Shown here one piece after another: positions 25,544 to 35,117 of a stretch of DNA of 40,696 bases. Numbering within the stretch: position 1 is the first letter of the stretch; each line of letters begins with the position of its first letter. The stretch lies in assembly GCA_002505775.1 (NCBI GenBank), contig DAVY01000021.1, positions 47,123 through 87,818 of the forward strand. The letters run 5' to 3'. The translations under genes and the position numbers were made by a program. This DNA is from Euryarchaeota archaeon UBA130 (GTDB lineage Archaea > Thermoplasmatota > Poseidoniia > Poseidoniales > Thalassarchaeaceae). The notes under the pieces are model-generated. The model was not told the origin of the DNA. It made no database searches and was given only the letters and a program-made list of their open reading frames with translations.

Positions 25544-28500
25544 GTGCGTGTCCCAGACTACAGGCCGAGAATAGCATTCGCTATTGTGGCTTTACTCATC
25601 TTGGTATCATGCTCTAATCTCGTCTCGTCCTCTGAATCAAGAACGACCACTGTCTGGTCTGGAAACGTCATTCTACCCGATGGCTATCTCGTTGATTCCG
25701 GTGAGGTCCTCTCAATCTCACCGGGGACCACTGTAAGTATCGGATCAGGACATTCACTGGATGTTGATGGAAGAATCATCGTCTCAGGCAGTGTTTCATC
25801 TCCGGTGATCATGAACTCAATTTCTGGGAATCACGAGGGCTTGGTATTCAATTACTCGAGTGACGGCCTTGGATCTAGGGTTGACAACTTATCAGTGGTA
25901 GATTCCAAATACGGTGTAACAATCTATGGTAGCGATCCAGTTATCTCAAATCTGACGGTGAACAACGCTGACAACGTCGCAGTTGACCTGTATGGTGGCG
26001 CCTCACCCTTAATCGTTGATCTTGTTATATCGGGCGGAGGTCAGGACGTACACGGATTTTCGACAACATGGAGATATGGCATAGGCCTATCGATTGGCGC
26101 ATACTCCACACCGATTGTCAGAGGAGCCCAGATTGACGGATTGATTACGAGAGGAGTCAATCATTGGGGGAATTCAGGCGGACTACTCTCAGATCTAGTC
26201 ATTTCAAACATAAGCGGGTCTACAATGGCAATCGGTGCAGGAATCTGGGTCGAGGACTCAATTCCCCTGATCGAGGACTCGATAGTAAGCAGATCGGACA
26301 ACGGTATCTTCGTTAGGCATATCACGGATGGATGGACGACTAGGCCCACCTTTGAGAGCGTAGTTGTAGAAAGCTCGATGTACAGAGGGGTTATGGTTGA
26401 GCAGTACAATCACAGCCAATATTCCAACCTGCCACTGAATGCTATTTTCAACGACATTACAGTTAGGGGAACAGGAGGTCCGGGGGCAAAAACACCCGGA
26501 CTTTCTGTTGCCGCATTCGATATCAACACAAGTGGGGTCCACATAGATGTCGGGTTGATAGAAAACAACTCAGCAGTCGGATTGAGAGGTTATATGATAG
26601 ACTCCTCGACAATAATCAACAGACTCAACATAATCGGTAACGGAAACCCTTCAGCAATATCTCCATACAATGACAGAGCTGGCATGTTCTTCAGAAGCGC
26701 CAACTGGGCTCCTACTGTGAACGACCTAGTTGTTCGCAATTCAACGGGTCCGGGCGTATTACTCTGGAAAGGAGGGATTCAGGGTAGTTACTGGGACATC
26801 AGCAACAATGGAGCCACTGGTTTGGATATCAGAGAGTTTCATCCGGATCTGTTCTTAGTATCCAGTCACAATAACTCAGGTCACGGCGTATCCGTGATTG
26901 ACTCCAGCAATGTCGAACTAGAGCAGATCCACACCTCCTCTAATGGCCTGGGAACCGTTCTTCCGTCTTCTGGATCGGGCATTTACTTTCACGAATCAAA
27001 TGATGTGGTGAGTGCTGGGAAGAATGTCAGTTGCACGAATTGCTCATCAACCCACGATCAGCATGGGGTGGTGATTAGGGATAGCATTGACATATTCCTT
27101 GATGGAATTACGTCAAAAGAACCTCTTTCTGGACCCGCATTGGACATCGACAATAGCGGGATAACAGAGAGGGAGGGAAGGGTCTCACTATCAAACATAA
27201 CCGTATTTCAGAACTCAAGCACTCATTCTGTGGAACTCAATTTCGCAGATGCGATAATCGATAATCTGGAAATTGTTGGCTCTAATTATGGAGTGAAATG
27301 GACTGCTACAGGAGGCATGACTTCATACCTCAACTCAAGCCTGATCAGGGGTTCACAAGGTTGCATGGAATTGATAGATCACACTGATTTGGTTTCATCA
27401 TCGGTCCTCTTCGAATGCGAGAGTGCAAATCCATCTGTTTCTTCCTCTTTTGTCAATTTCACGGACTCCTCCTTCTCGACAGCATTGGGAATGTCTGACA
27501 CATTCTCCACTCTTGGGAATTCCCATATCAGGTGGATATCATCCTCGCAGATTGCGACACCCAATTTCACGGGCTCTGACAATATTGTCGATATAATGTG
27601 GTTCGTCGAGGCGAACGTCGTCAATCAGAATCTCAGGAACATCCCATTCTCAGACGTCAATTTTTCATTCGATCAGCTAGAGGTAGAATTCACCCACACC
27701 CTGCCTTATTCGGGCAGGGAAGTAGTGGGGCCTTTCATCGGTCAGAGGTGGACTCCTATCCAGAGCTGGTCTCAGAATACCACAATGAGCCCAGGGTGTG
27801 ATTATGATGACGTGCACAATGACTCGGCACCGATTCAGCTAACCTCGGACTCAGTGGTTATTTGTATGGTTGAGATTGCCAATCAGCCACCCTTCATTAT
27901 TTGGAGCACTCCGGAAGACGAATCCGTTTATCCCAGTGGTTCCCCTGTTTATTTCAGAGGGAATGAATCCTGGGACTTAGACGACGATGACCTGAGCTAT
28001 ACTTGGACAAGTAGCATTGATGGGGTACTTGCAATGACTGGGGGCGGAGGCTCCTGTTCAGGGACTGCTGTTGGAAACGGCTCGAGTTTCATGGCCAATG
28101 ACTGGGTGGGAGCTAGTCAATGCCTCTCAGATGGATTACATCTGATTACCCTAGAGGTATGTGATCCAACTCATTGCGTTACAGAGGAGAGAGAAATCGA
28201 ACTGGTCAATCTCCCCCCAGTACTTTCCGTCGGAACTTCTCCATCCGTCTCTTCGTGGGGGACTTTGTACCTGGGACAAACCGCCAATGTGACGGCCTTC
28301 ATGTCTGGGACCTATGATCCAGAGGGAGATGATATGGAATGCTGGATCGGCGCATCTTACGAGGAAAATACCAGCCTCCCGCCCAATCCTCCAAACGGGT
28401 GCCCGCTGGAGCTGAACAGGTCATTCCCGGGGGCGCCGAGCCAGTTCTCGGTCACCGTCTACGCATCAGACGGGAACAATCCAGCCTCCACTTGGACATT

Positions 28501-30196
28501 CAACGTCGAGCTATTCAATGAGATTCCGGAGGCATCAATGACAATCTTAAGGACTGGTCAGCTATCCTCGGATACGGTAATAATCGACGGATCCGGTACT
28601 TTAGACCCAGAGGGAGACCCTGTAAAGTTCCAGTTCCTAAGCGACATAGACGGCATAATCTACTCAGGAGTCTCCTCTGACAGTACTATTGAGTGGACTG
28701 GGACATTGTCCAAAGGAACTCACACCATAACTATGCAGGCCAGCGACGACAGGCCGGCTCATGCCGGTCAATGGACGACTTACAGCATGGAGGTCCAAGT
28801 CAACAATTCACTACCTGTTTCAGTGATATCGAGCCCTATGGATGGCGATCTAACGGATTCAGGTACTCTGGTTTCGCTCGCCTCGACCGGATCAGGTGAC
28901 TGGGATATATCCTGCTCCGACCTTCCTGAGAATGGTTCAGGACTGATATGCAACCCCTCTAGCTCAACTAGCTCCGACTTGGTCAGCGTTCTTTGGGAGA
29001 GCGATATCGTCGAAGAGCCCTTGGGGAGCGATTGGTACTTAGAGACCAGATTGCCTGAGGGTGTTCACCAAATCACACTGACCATAGACGATGGCTCAGG
29101 AAATCCAGATGTATCGGAGATAATGCTCAGGGTTGATGAGGCCGCGCCTGTTTTCGTCTTAGACTCGCCAGTTCCAGATGCCATAGTATATTCGAACCTA
29201 CCAGTTCTTTTCGACTTCAGGAGGTCATTCGACCCCGATGGTGACGACTTCACAGTAACTCTAACCTCCAATCTGATGGTGGAGCCAATTCTTGAATCCA
29301 AAACGACCGATTTCTGGTACAACGACTATCTGCCCCACGGAACCCACACCCTGACATTTGAGCTGACAGACGAGAATGGAATGTCCGTATCCCACACCCA
29401 GGAGATAACTGTCTTGGAGACTGACCCAGTGGCTTCTATATCCGGGCTTTCCGAGGGCCAGTATATCCCTCCCGGTACAATTCTAGAGTTAAACGGATCA
29501 GAGTCCTTCGACTATGACAATGACATAGCGCTGTATAGATGGACCCTCTCCGATGGAACAGAGGTCAGCGACAGAGAGACAGTAACCGTTCAGTTATCAC
29601 CCGGATTGGTGAGGGTCGATCTGGTGGTTCAGGACTCGAGGGGCGCCCAGTCTCTCGCCTCGGTAAATCTGACCATAGGCTCGTCATCACCAGCCTTGAG
29701 GGACATGACAGTCTCCCCCCAGGAATTCCGCAGGGGAGAGGTCAATGAGATCAGAGTAACTGTGGTTATGGAAGACGCAGATGGTACCACAGACTCAGTG
29801 GGAGGAGAGATGGTCGCCGGAGGACTATCCAAGGCATTCCAGATGAGGGATGACGGGCAACTGGGCGATTTGATTGCAGGCGATGGAATTTGGACTTATG
29901 AGACAAATTGGGAGATTATCTCGGGTTCCTCCGCCTCCATAGGTGTTTGGGCTCTGGATGGGGATTCTGTGAGTCCTACCCTGATGTCCATTATTCCAAT
30001 AACTGAGGAACAGGGCTTGGACATTTTCGGATGGATAGTGGGCTCGGGCCTGCCTGTCGTCATATTGGTGATATGTATGCTAATCTCGGTCGGAATGGTA
30101 ATTGTTTCCAATCGTAGAAGGGAGATAGAGAGGGATTTGGAGATGATTCAGTCATGGTCCTCTTTCGAGCCAATTGATGATAGCGACGGAACGTAG
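25544..30196 (+). CDS. giant surface protein: beta-helix, PKD-like repeats, C-terminal anchor
   Basis: This 1550-residue exported protein begins at GTG 25544 with a signal peptide (about residues 8-30, IAFAIVALLILVS). Residues about 55-640 form a right-handed parallel beta-helix of the pectate-lyase/NosD type, with repeated short turns such as N-x-S-G-x-G and I-D-N. From about 785 to 1400 there are PKD/cadherin-like Ig-fold repeats, visible from their DPEGDD, DPEGDP, DPDGDD and DYDND calcium-type motifs near residues 924, 1025, 1229 and 1325. One transmembrane helix near 1497-1520 precedes a basic stop-transfer RRREIERD and a short acidic tail. Beta-helix proteins can be polysaccharide-active or adhesive; I see no catalytic signature. 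It is divergent from the Lrp-like pair. Confidence 0.82.
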   Translation: MRVPDYRPRIAFAIVALLILVSCSNLVSSSESRTTTVWSGNVILPDGYLVDSGEVLSISPGTTVSIGSGHSLDVDGRIIVSGSVSSPVIMNSISGNHEGLVFNYSSDGLGSRVDNLSVVDSKYGVTIYGSDPVISNLTVNNADNVAVDLYGGASPLIVDLVISGGGQDVHGFSTTWRYGIGLSIGAYSTPIVRGAQIDGLITRGVNHWGNSGGLLSDLVISNISGSTMAIGAGIWVEDSIPLIEDSIVSRSDNGIFVRHITDGWTTRPTFESVVVESSMYRGVMVEQYNHSQYSNLPLNAIFNDITVRGTGGPGAKTPGLSVAAFDINTSGVHIDVGLIENNSAVGLRGYMIDSSTIINRLNIIGNGNPSAISPYNDRAGMFFRSANWAPTVNDLVVRNSTGPGVLLWKGGIQGSYWDISNNGATGLDIREFHPDLFLVSSHNNSGHGVSVIDSSNVELEQIHTSSNGLGTVLPSSGSGIYFHESNDVVSAGKNVSCTNCSSTHDQHGVVIRDSIDIFLDGITSKEPLSGPALDIDNSGITEREGRVSLSNITVFQNSSTHSVELNFADAIIDNLEIVGSNYGVKWTATGGMTSYLNSSLIRGSQGCMELIDHTDLVSSSVLFECESANPSVSSSFVNFTDSSFSTALGMSDTFSTLGNSHIRWISSSQIATPNFTGSDNIVDIMWFVEANVVNQNLRNIPFSDVNFSFDQLEVEFTHTLPYSGREVVGPFIGQRWTPIQSWSQNTTMSPGCDYDDVHNDSAPIQLTSDSVVICMVEIANQPPFIIWSTPEDESVYPSGSPVYFRGNESWDLDDDDLSYTWTSSIDGVLAMTGGGGSCSGTAVGNGSSFMANDWVGASQCLSDGLHLITLEVCDPTHCVTEEREIELVNLPPVLSVGTSPSVSSWGTLYLGQTANVTAFMSGTYDPEGDDMECWIGASYEENTSLPPNPPNGCPLELNRSFPGAPSQFSVTVYASDGNNPASTWTFNVELFNEIPEASMTILRTGQLSSDTVIIDGSGTLDPEGDPVKFQFLSDIDGIIYSGVSSDSTIEWTGTLSKGTHTITMQASDDRPAHAGQWTTYSMEVQVNNSLPVSVISSPMDGDLTDSGTLVSLASTGSGDWDISCSDLPENGSGLICNPSSSTSSDLVSVLWESDIVEEPLGSDWYLETRLPEGVHQITLTIDDGSGNPDVSEIMLRVDEAAPVFVLDSPVPDAIVYSNLPVLFDFRRSFDPDGDDFTVTLTSNLMVEPILESKTTDFWYNDYLPHGTHTLTFELTDENGMSVSHTQEITVLETDPVASISGLSEGQYIPPGTILELNGSESFDYDNDIALYRWTLSDGTEVSDRETVTVQLSPGLVRVDLVVQDSRGAQSLASVNLTIGSSSPALRDMTVSPQEFRRGEVNEIRVTVVMEDADGTTDSVGGEMVAGGLSKAFQMRDDGQLGDLIAGDGIWTYETNWEIISGSSASIGVWALDGDSVSPTLMSIIPITEEQGLDIFGWIVGSGLPVVILVICMLISVGMVIVSNRRREIERDLEMIQSWSSFEPIDDSDGT

Positions 30197-30267
30197 GCCA
30201 GTACCTATTTTGAATATTATACCATCGGATGAGAGGGTACTCTGTGTCCCAGATAGATTTCAGGCAG

Positions 30268-31002
30268 CTACTCCTCTGGGCCCCATGGCGTAACTTGCCT
30301 AGTCAACCCCAATCTGTGAGTAAAGAGGAACCTGAGATTCAGGAGGCCATCCCCCCAAGTATTGATCTCTGCCTCCCCGACCCTCGGCCTGTATGGAACA
30401 CTAACCTCAGCAGTTTTCTTCTTCCCAAGGTATCTCCTGGCCCGAATTTTGAACTCCTGGGAGAGAGGCATTCCATCGTGCTTAGGGCGGACCCTCTCAT
30501 CTTCGAAGATTGATTTTCGGAAAACCCACATACCGCTCTGAGAGTCATGTATCCCATACCAGTACAAGAGGGATGCTGTCGTAGACAGAACCCAATTGCC
30601 AAATCCATGAAGTCCTGGCATTGACCCCTCCTCGGCCCTCCTAAGCCTGTCGCAACTAATCCATGCCAGGTCTTCCTCTACCAGTTTTCTAACCAGACCG
30701 GGGACTTCCTCCCCGGGGTAGGTACAGTCCGCATCCATCGTCACGATGATGTCACCAGGAGCCATAGAGAAACCAGTCTTGTAGGCTCTACCATAGCCCT
30801 TCCGGGGCTCCAAGTATACAGTCGCCCCCTCTCCCTCTGCCAGCTCCCTCGTCCTGTCCGTGGAATTGCCATCTATAATCAAGAAGTCGAGTCTATCACA
30901 CCATCCGTCATTCGGTATAGACCTAATCGTGTCAACTATCGCTTCCTCCTCGTTCCTTGTTGGGATAACGACGGTTACGTGTACTGGCAGGGCTTTGGTC
31001 AT
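30268..31002 (-). CDS. family 2 glycosyltransferase, DPM1/dolichyl-phosphate-glucose-synthase-like
   Basis: This 244-residue soluble or membrane-associated enzyme has a GT-A fold. It begins VVIPTRNEEEAI, continues with IIDGNSTDRT and the acceptor-loop RKGYGRAYKTGF, and carries the metal-binding D90AD92 in VTMDADCTYPG. The family moves a sugar from a nucleotide donor to a polyprenyl (dolichyl) phosphate, making donors for N-glycosylation or surface glycolipids. There are no C-terminal membrane helices, so it resembles the soluble DPM1 form. The HDSQSGMWVFR stretch matches a region conserved in archaeal relatives. It is divergent from the GT4 gene at 31100 and convergent with the giant surface protein, a plausible glycosylation target. 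Confidence 0.9.
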   Translation of the reverse strand: MTKALPVHVTVVIPTRNEEEAIVDTIRSIPNDGWCDRLDFLIIDGNSTDRTRELAEGEGATVYLEPRKGYGRAYKTGFSMAPGDIIVTMDADCTYPGEEVPGLVRKLVEEDLAWISCDRLRRAEEGSMPGLHGFGNWVLSTTASLLYWYGIHDSQSGMWVFRKSIFEDERVRPKHDGMPLSQEFKIRARRYLGKKKTAEVSVPYRPRVGEAEINTWGDGLLNLRFLFTHRLGLTRQVTPWGPEE

Positions 31003-31099
31003 GAATTAGCCACCGGCCCCTCTGTTTTGAATAATGCGAACACCTGACTTGTGGTAGTTCTCTTGAAATGCTGATGCCGAATCGGAGATTTGAGGGACC

Positions 31100-32329
31100 A
31101 TGCACATCGCAATGCTTTCCGCAGAGTTTCCACCAAGGTGGGGTGGCATGGGATCGACGGTTTTCCATCTCTCCGCAGCTTTGGCCAATAGGGGCCATAG
31201 GGTCACTGTCATTACCAGATCAGGAGCAGGTAAACCACCTGACCAAGAGGGTGTGGACGTGATAGAAGTGGGATGGGCGAGAATCCCCATGGAGTTCACC
31301 CGTTCCTATGGTAGGAGGGCAATTTCGGAGTTGGAGAGACTGAATGAGAGACTGAATGTGGACATTGTTCACCTGCATTGCCCCATGATATCGTGGGCAA
31401 CCCCCCAGTTTCATCGATGTATCCAGAATATCGCCCCAGTCGTTTCTTCCCTTCATGGTTCATGGCTTGGTGAGCGTGATGGTTTGCTCGAAGCAAGTAT
31501 GGCAAAAGAGGCAGCGGTATGGGCTAATGTAAATGACATAGCAATCAGGTTCACAGCGGAAAGATATGCCAAATTTGAGAACATCGCCATAAGAGAGTCA
31601 TCGATATGTGTAGCCAACTCCCGTGCGACCAGAGCGGACTTCGAATCCAGATACAATCCACCGCCAAATTGGGACTGTGAGGTAGTTCACTGGGGTGTTG
31701 ACACAGAGATGTTCAGACCGTTAGATATCGAAAACGAGCAAGAAAACCGGAATTTTACTGAAATCAGAACCAGGTTTGGAGTAGTAAGCCCCGGATCTAA
31801 GCTGTTATTGGCAGTTGGAAGGCTTGCGGCAAGGAAGGGTTATGGTACTCTGATTCGCGGGTTTTCGGCATTGAACAAGGAGATGCCAAACACTAAGCTT
31901 GTAATAGTCGGTAGGGGGCACTTGAAGAGGAGATTGATGAGGTTGGCAAAGAGCCTAGGAGTTGGAGAGGACGTAATGATAGAGTCCAGCTTATCCTTCG
32001 CAGAACTAGCACAACTCTACCGTTCTTCGGACTTAGTTGTCTATCCCTCGTTCTATGAGGGACAGGGGCTAATTCCCTTGGAAGCAATGGCATCGGGAGT
32101 CCCTGTCGTTACAGTTGACCATGGGCCACTTCCAGAGATGGTCGACGAATCTGTGGGCGCCCTTTTCACGATGGGCAACATCGAATCCATGGTCTCTGTG
32201 ATGAAAGAAGTCCTGAAAGCAGGTCGGAAAAAGGGCGAGAAGGGTAGAGCCAGGGTCCTTCAGAAATTCACCTATTCAGGTAATGCTGAATCCTTTGAGA
32301 ATATCTATCTTGAGGCCATAAATAGATAG
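31100..32329 (+). CDS. family 4 glycosyltransferase (GT-B fold)
   Basis: This 409-residue enzyme has the N-terminal GT4 opening MHIAMLSAEFPPRWGGMGSTV, where the glycine-rich loop contacts the nucleotide sugar, and VVSSLHG. The C-terminal Rossmann domain has LLAVGRLAARKGYGTLIRGF, LVIVGRGHLKRRL and the EX7E-type motif within FYEGQGLIPLEAMASGVPVV near residue 319. It transfers a sugar with retention of configuration, most likely onto a surface glycan or lipid. The acceptor is unknown. It starts with ATG 31100 and is divergent from the DPM1-like gene, from which it is separated by 97 bases. Confidence 0.93.
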   Translation: MHIAMLSAEFPPRWGGMGSTVFHLSAALANRGHRVTVITRSGAGKPPDQEGVDVIEVGWARIPMEFTRSYGRRAISELERLNERLNVDIVHLHCPMISWATPQFHRCIQNIAPVVSSLHGSWLGERDGLLEASMAKEAAVWANVNDIAIRFTAERYAKFENIAIRESSICVANSRATRADFESRYNPPPNWDCEVVHWGVDTEMFRPLDIENEQENRNFTEIRTRFGVVSPGSKLLLAVGRLAARKGYGTLIRGFSALNKEMPNTKLVIVGRGHLKRRLMRLAKSLGVGEDVMIESSLSFAELAQLYRSSDLVVYPSFYEGQGLIPLEAMASGVPVVTVDHGPLPEMVDESVGALFTMGNIESMVSVMKEVLKAGRKKGEKGRARVLQKFTYSGNAESFENIYLEAINR

Positions 32330-32345
32330 ATTAGGCGAACCATTG

Positions 32346-33431
32346 ATGCACCATGACTACTTCGGTATGCTGATAGTCATGGCGAACAGCACCAGCCTAG
32401 CAAAGGTTGACTCGGGAACTCTGGCCAACATCGCAATTGTGTTGTTTGTCAGCGTTCTAGCAATTATACACCTAAAAGCAGTGATCCAACCACTGGTTGT
32501 TGCGACTCTAATCTTCTTTTTGATTAGGCCTCCAGCACAATGGCTGGAGGAGAGGATTGGTGGCCACCCATTAATCGCCTATGGGGTTCTAGTGGGGGCA
32601 GTAATGGGGTTCCTTCTGTTCGCGTCCAATTCAATGTATGAAGCAATGCAGAGTTTCACAAACGATGCCCCTGAGTTGCAGAAATCCCTGGATGAGAAGG
32701 TAGCATGGGTAGAGGAATTATCGATATTCGGATACCAACCCAATACCTCGACCCTTACTGACTTAATCACTATCGAGACAGTTAACTCATATGCCGCAGG
32801 TTTCGTGGGTACACTGGCAGGATTTACCACCGGACTTGTGACAGTACTCATTTTCCTCCTGTTCATCATTCTGGAGGCAGAGACTCTCCCGAAGAGAATC
32901 AAGGCAGCCTACCCGGATGATGTAGAGAGGGTGATGTCTGTGGCCTCCGACTCTGGAGATGGAATCAATACCTATGTCATCACCAGAGCCTCAGTAGCTT
33001 TCGGTCAAGCCGTTGTCGCCGCAGTCGTATTGACTTACATGGAAATCCCATTCGTCTTCCTATGGGTTTCAATTACATTCCTGATGGATTTCATCCCCTA
33101 TGTCGGAGCACTACTCTCGATCATCCCTCCCATTCTCCTAGGCCTAATCGTGCTGCCTCAGACATCAGCCTTGATTCTGATCGCTCTTTTAATTGCCAAT
33201 CAGCAGGTCTGGGGCGGTATAATCGAGCCGCAGCTAGCGGGACAGAGACTGGACATGTCACCAATCGTCCTACTCCTGCTGGTCGCCTTCTGGGGTTGGG
33301 CATGGGGAATAATGGGAATGGTCCTCGGAGTCCCGCTTGCAGTCATCATGAAGATTGGGTTGGAGAGTGACCCAAGGACTAGACCGATAGCAATCATGCT
33401 ATCGAGGGACCCGGATTCCAAGTCACCTTAA
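32346..33431 (+). CDS. AI-2E family transporter (PerM/YdiK type)
   Basis: This polytopic membrane protein of about 361 residues has the AI-2E exporter-family layout: two or three N-terminal helices (LANIAIVLFVSVLAIIHL and onward), an extended amphipathic stretch near 100-160, then a block of helices containing the family-typical FVFLWVSITFLMDFIPYVGALLSIIPPILLG and the closing WGWAWGIMGMVLGVPLAVIMKIGLES. Members have been linked to autoinducer-2 export, sodium/proton exchange or small-molecule efflux; the substrate here is unknown. Start choice is open: TTG 32343, ATG 32346, 32367 and 32379 are all in frame. It follows the GT4 gene by 16 bases and overlaps the convergent thiamine-related gene by 9 bases. 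Confidence 0.88.
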   Translation: MHHDYFGMLIVMANSTSLAKVDSGTLANIAIVLFVSVLAIIHLKAVIQPLVVATLIFFLIRPPAQWLEERIGGHPLIAYGVLVGAVMGFLLFASNSMYEAMQSFTNDAPELQKSLDEKVAWVEELSIFGYQPNTSTLTDLITIETVNSYAAGFVGTLAGFTTGLVTVLIFLLFIILEAETLPKRIKAAYPDDVERVMSVASDSGDGINTYVITRASVAFGQAVVAAVVLTYMEIPFVFLWVSITFLMDFIPYVGALLSIIPPILLGLIVLPQTSALILIALLIANQQVWGGIIEPQLAGQRLDMSPIVLLLLVAFWGWAWGIMGMVLGVPLAVIMKIGLESDPRTRPIAIMLSRDPDSKSP

Positions 33432-34037
33432 CCGCTCCACGTACACCGCCACCACTCCATCCGAGGTAACTCTGACCGGATCTCCGAGTCCCTCATTGCT
33501 GAGTCCCTTTGTCGACATCTGGAGTTGCTTTCCTGCCAACTCCCATTTCCCGCCAGTAACATTCACTTTCATGCAACTTTCTAATGCAAAGACTGAGAAT
33601 TTTCGACCCTTTTCCATGGGCTCACTGAAACCATTATTTGAGGGGCTCACCAGATGCAATACTCCAGATTCGTAATGCATCCTGACATTCATTCCATCTG
33701 GGACCTCATTCAATGTAGCGAAGACGCCAAAGACATGTCCATAGTCCCCGCCCTCAACACCTATGACATCAATCTCTGTAACTCCCAGTGAACTAACGTA
33801 GTGAATTGATTTTGAGAGGTCACTCTTACTTTGATCCTCGAGAAAAATAGATTTATCCTCCCACACGGAATGTTTCACTGAATCCAAGTCTCCAAGGACC
33901 TTGGAGACGTCATATCCCATCGATGAGGCCTTATCAGCACCGCCATCAACTCCGAAAATGAGAGATTTAGAACTTGTGATTTCTCGAGCTATGGTATCAC
34001 TAGGTAAGTCTCCGTTGCACCAGAGTATTACTTTCAT
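33423..34037 (-). CDS. thiamine pyrophosphokinase-like protein
   Basis: Thiamine pyrophosphokinase transfers pyrophosphate from ATP to thiamine. The 204-residue chain has the family elements: ILWCNGDLP at the first strand, FGVDGGAD, VLGDLDSV (the metal/ATP loop), and DQSKSDLSKSI (the conserved D-Q-x-x-(S/T)-D-x-x-K). A Gly-rich GVEGGDYGHVFG and a C-terminal beta-rich domain follow. All signature residues of the catalytic half appear intact. The closing domain, which forms part of the thiamine site, is harder to match, so the true substrate could be another pterin- or thiamine-like compound. The gene starts 4 bases after the stop of the M29-like gene and overlaps the AI-2E transporter gene by 9 bases at the 3' end. 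Confidence 0.85.
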   Translation of the reverse strand: MKVILWCNGDLPSDTIAREITSSKSLIFGVDGGADKASSMGYDVSKVLGDLDSVKHSVWEDKSIFLEDQSKSDLSKSIHYVSSLGVTEIDVIGVEGGDYGHVFGVFATLNEVPDGMNVRMHYESGVLHLVSPSNNGFSEPMEKGRKFSVFALESCMKVNVTGGKWELAGKQLQMSTKGLSNEGLGDPVRVTSDGVVAVYVERLR

Positions 34038-34041
34038 TCAA

Positions 34042-35073
34042 TCACCGCTTTCTTGCAGTTACCTTTCCTTCCAAGACTAGGTCGACATCTTCCAATTCCA
34101 CGGTGGGCTTAATCATCACTCCCCTAATTTGGTATCCTACCCTAGAACTTCCCCCAAGGGATGAGTTATCCCCTATCGCGACATACGAGGAGCCTCTGAC
34201 GACCTGATCCTCCAGTTGGTTTCCGGATAGGCGCGATCTTGGGTTCATCCCGAATCCGAATTCCGCCAGGGTGCCGACCTTGTCAATTTGAGATATCTTC
34301 ACCGAGGATCTAATCGAATCCATCTTGGAAATCAGGTCCTCAGAAACAGACCCCCCAGAAATTTCGATCACATTGCCTTCTTCGACCAATAACGTCACTG
34401 GCTCATCCAGCATTTCACCGTCAAGTGATCCGTCAATCACAATTTTCCCATTCGCGCTCCCTTCCTTTGGAAGGACGAATACCTTACCTGTTGGGAGATT
34501 CGTTATCTGCCCTGGCCGATTGCAGATTCCGTTGTCCTCAAGTATCCATCTTGCTCCGGTTGTGAAAGTAAAATCAGTCCCCGAGGATGACTTCACTCTC
34601 ACTAGGGTTCTCTTCCTGAGTAGGCTGTTTAGTCCCGAAATCTCCTTTTTCATCGCCCCATAATCTGCAGTCATCCCTCCCTTTGATAGAATTTCTGATG
34701 TTATACCCGGCATAGATGCAATTCTCGCATTCTCTCTTGAAGCGTTCCTTCTAGCTCTGGTGTGAGTCAGAGAGCTCTTTGTAGCGATTAAGACAACGTC
34801 CTGTTGCCTCATCAGCTCAGCAACGGGGTCTGGAGGCTCTGCCCCTTTCTTGTGGGAGGGGGGCATCATCATTAGCAAAACTCTGTCAGTTACCTCGGCT
34901 GCCGCTTCATAGAGAGATTGCCCTACTTCTGAGCAGTGAGGGTCAGTGACAATTAGCACATTTTCTGAGGGCCTTATCTGCATACAAGTCCTGACAACGG
35001 ACCTAGAAGAAGTCAGCATCGCCTCTGCCAATTCTTCAGAATCAGCGACACCTATTTCGCCCTCCTCTGCCAT
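34042..35073 (-). CDS. M29 aminopeptidase-like protein lacking metal ligands
   Basis: This 343-residue protein resembles M29 (aminopeptidase T/AmpS) peptidases: an N-terminal Rossmann-like half (VLIVTDPHCSEVGQSLYEAA) and a C-terminal half with NLPTGKVFVLP, LAEFGFGMNPRSRLSG and GSSYVAIGDNSSLGG. In active members these regions read roughly NxPxGEVxxxP, ELGxGxN, GTxHxAxG and HxD. Here the first Glu is Lys, the His of the third motif is Tyr, and no HxD is seen at the end (RGVMIKPTVELED); only the Glu of AEFGFG remains. The protein is therefore probably not a two-metal peptidase and may bind a ligand instead. I chose ATG 35073 because the upstream extension to 35160 crosses the divergent regulator's promoter region. 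Confidence 0.7.
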   Translation of the reverse strand: MAEEGEIGVADSEELAEAMLTSSRSVVRTCMQIRPSENVLIVTDPHCSEVGQSLYEAAAEVTDRVLLMMMPPSHKKGAEPPDPVAELMRQQDVVLIATKSSLTHTRARRNASRENARIASMPGITSEILSKGGMTADYGAMKKEISGLNSLLRKRTLVRVKSSSGTDFTFTTGARWILEDNGICNRPGQITNLPTGKVFVLPKEGSANGKIVIDGSLDGEMLDEPVTLLVEEGNVIEISGGSVSEDLISKMDSIRSSVKISQIDKVGTLAEFGFGMNPRSRLSGNQLEDQVVRGSSYVAIGDNSSLGGSSRVGYQIRGVMIKPTVELEDVDLVLEGKVTARKR

Positions 35074-35117
35074 CTGAACCGTATCGCGGAGTGGGTCGTT
35101 GTTCAAGGACACTCCGA

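Noticed and set aside
30197..30267. Intergenic gap between convergent genes as a terminator or small RNA
   Set aside because: There is no hairpin or T-run on either strand; it contains only AT-rich spacer sequence.
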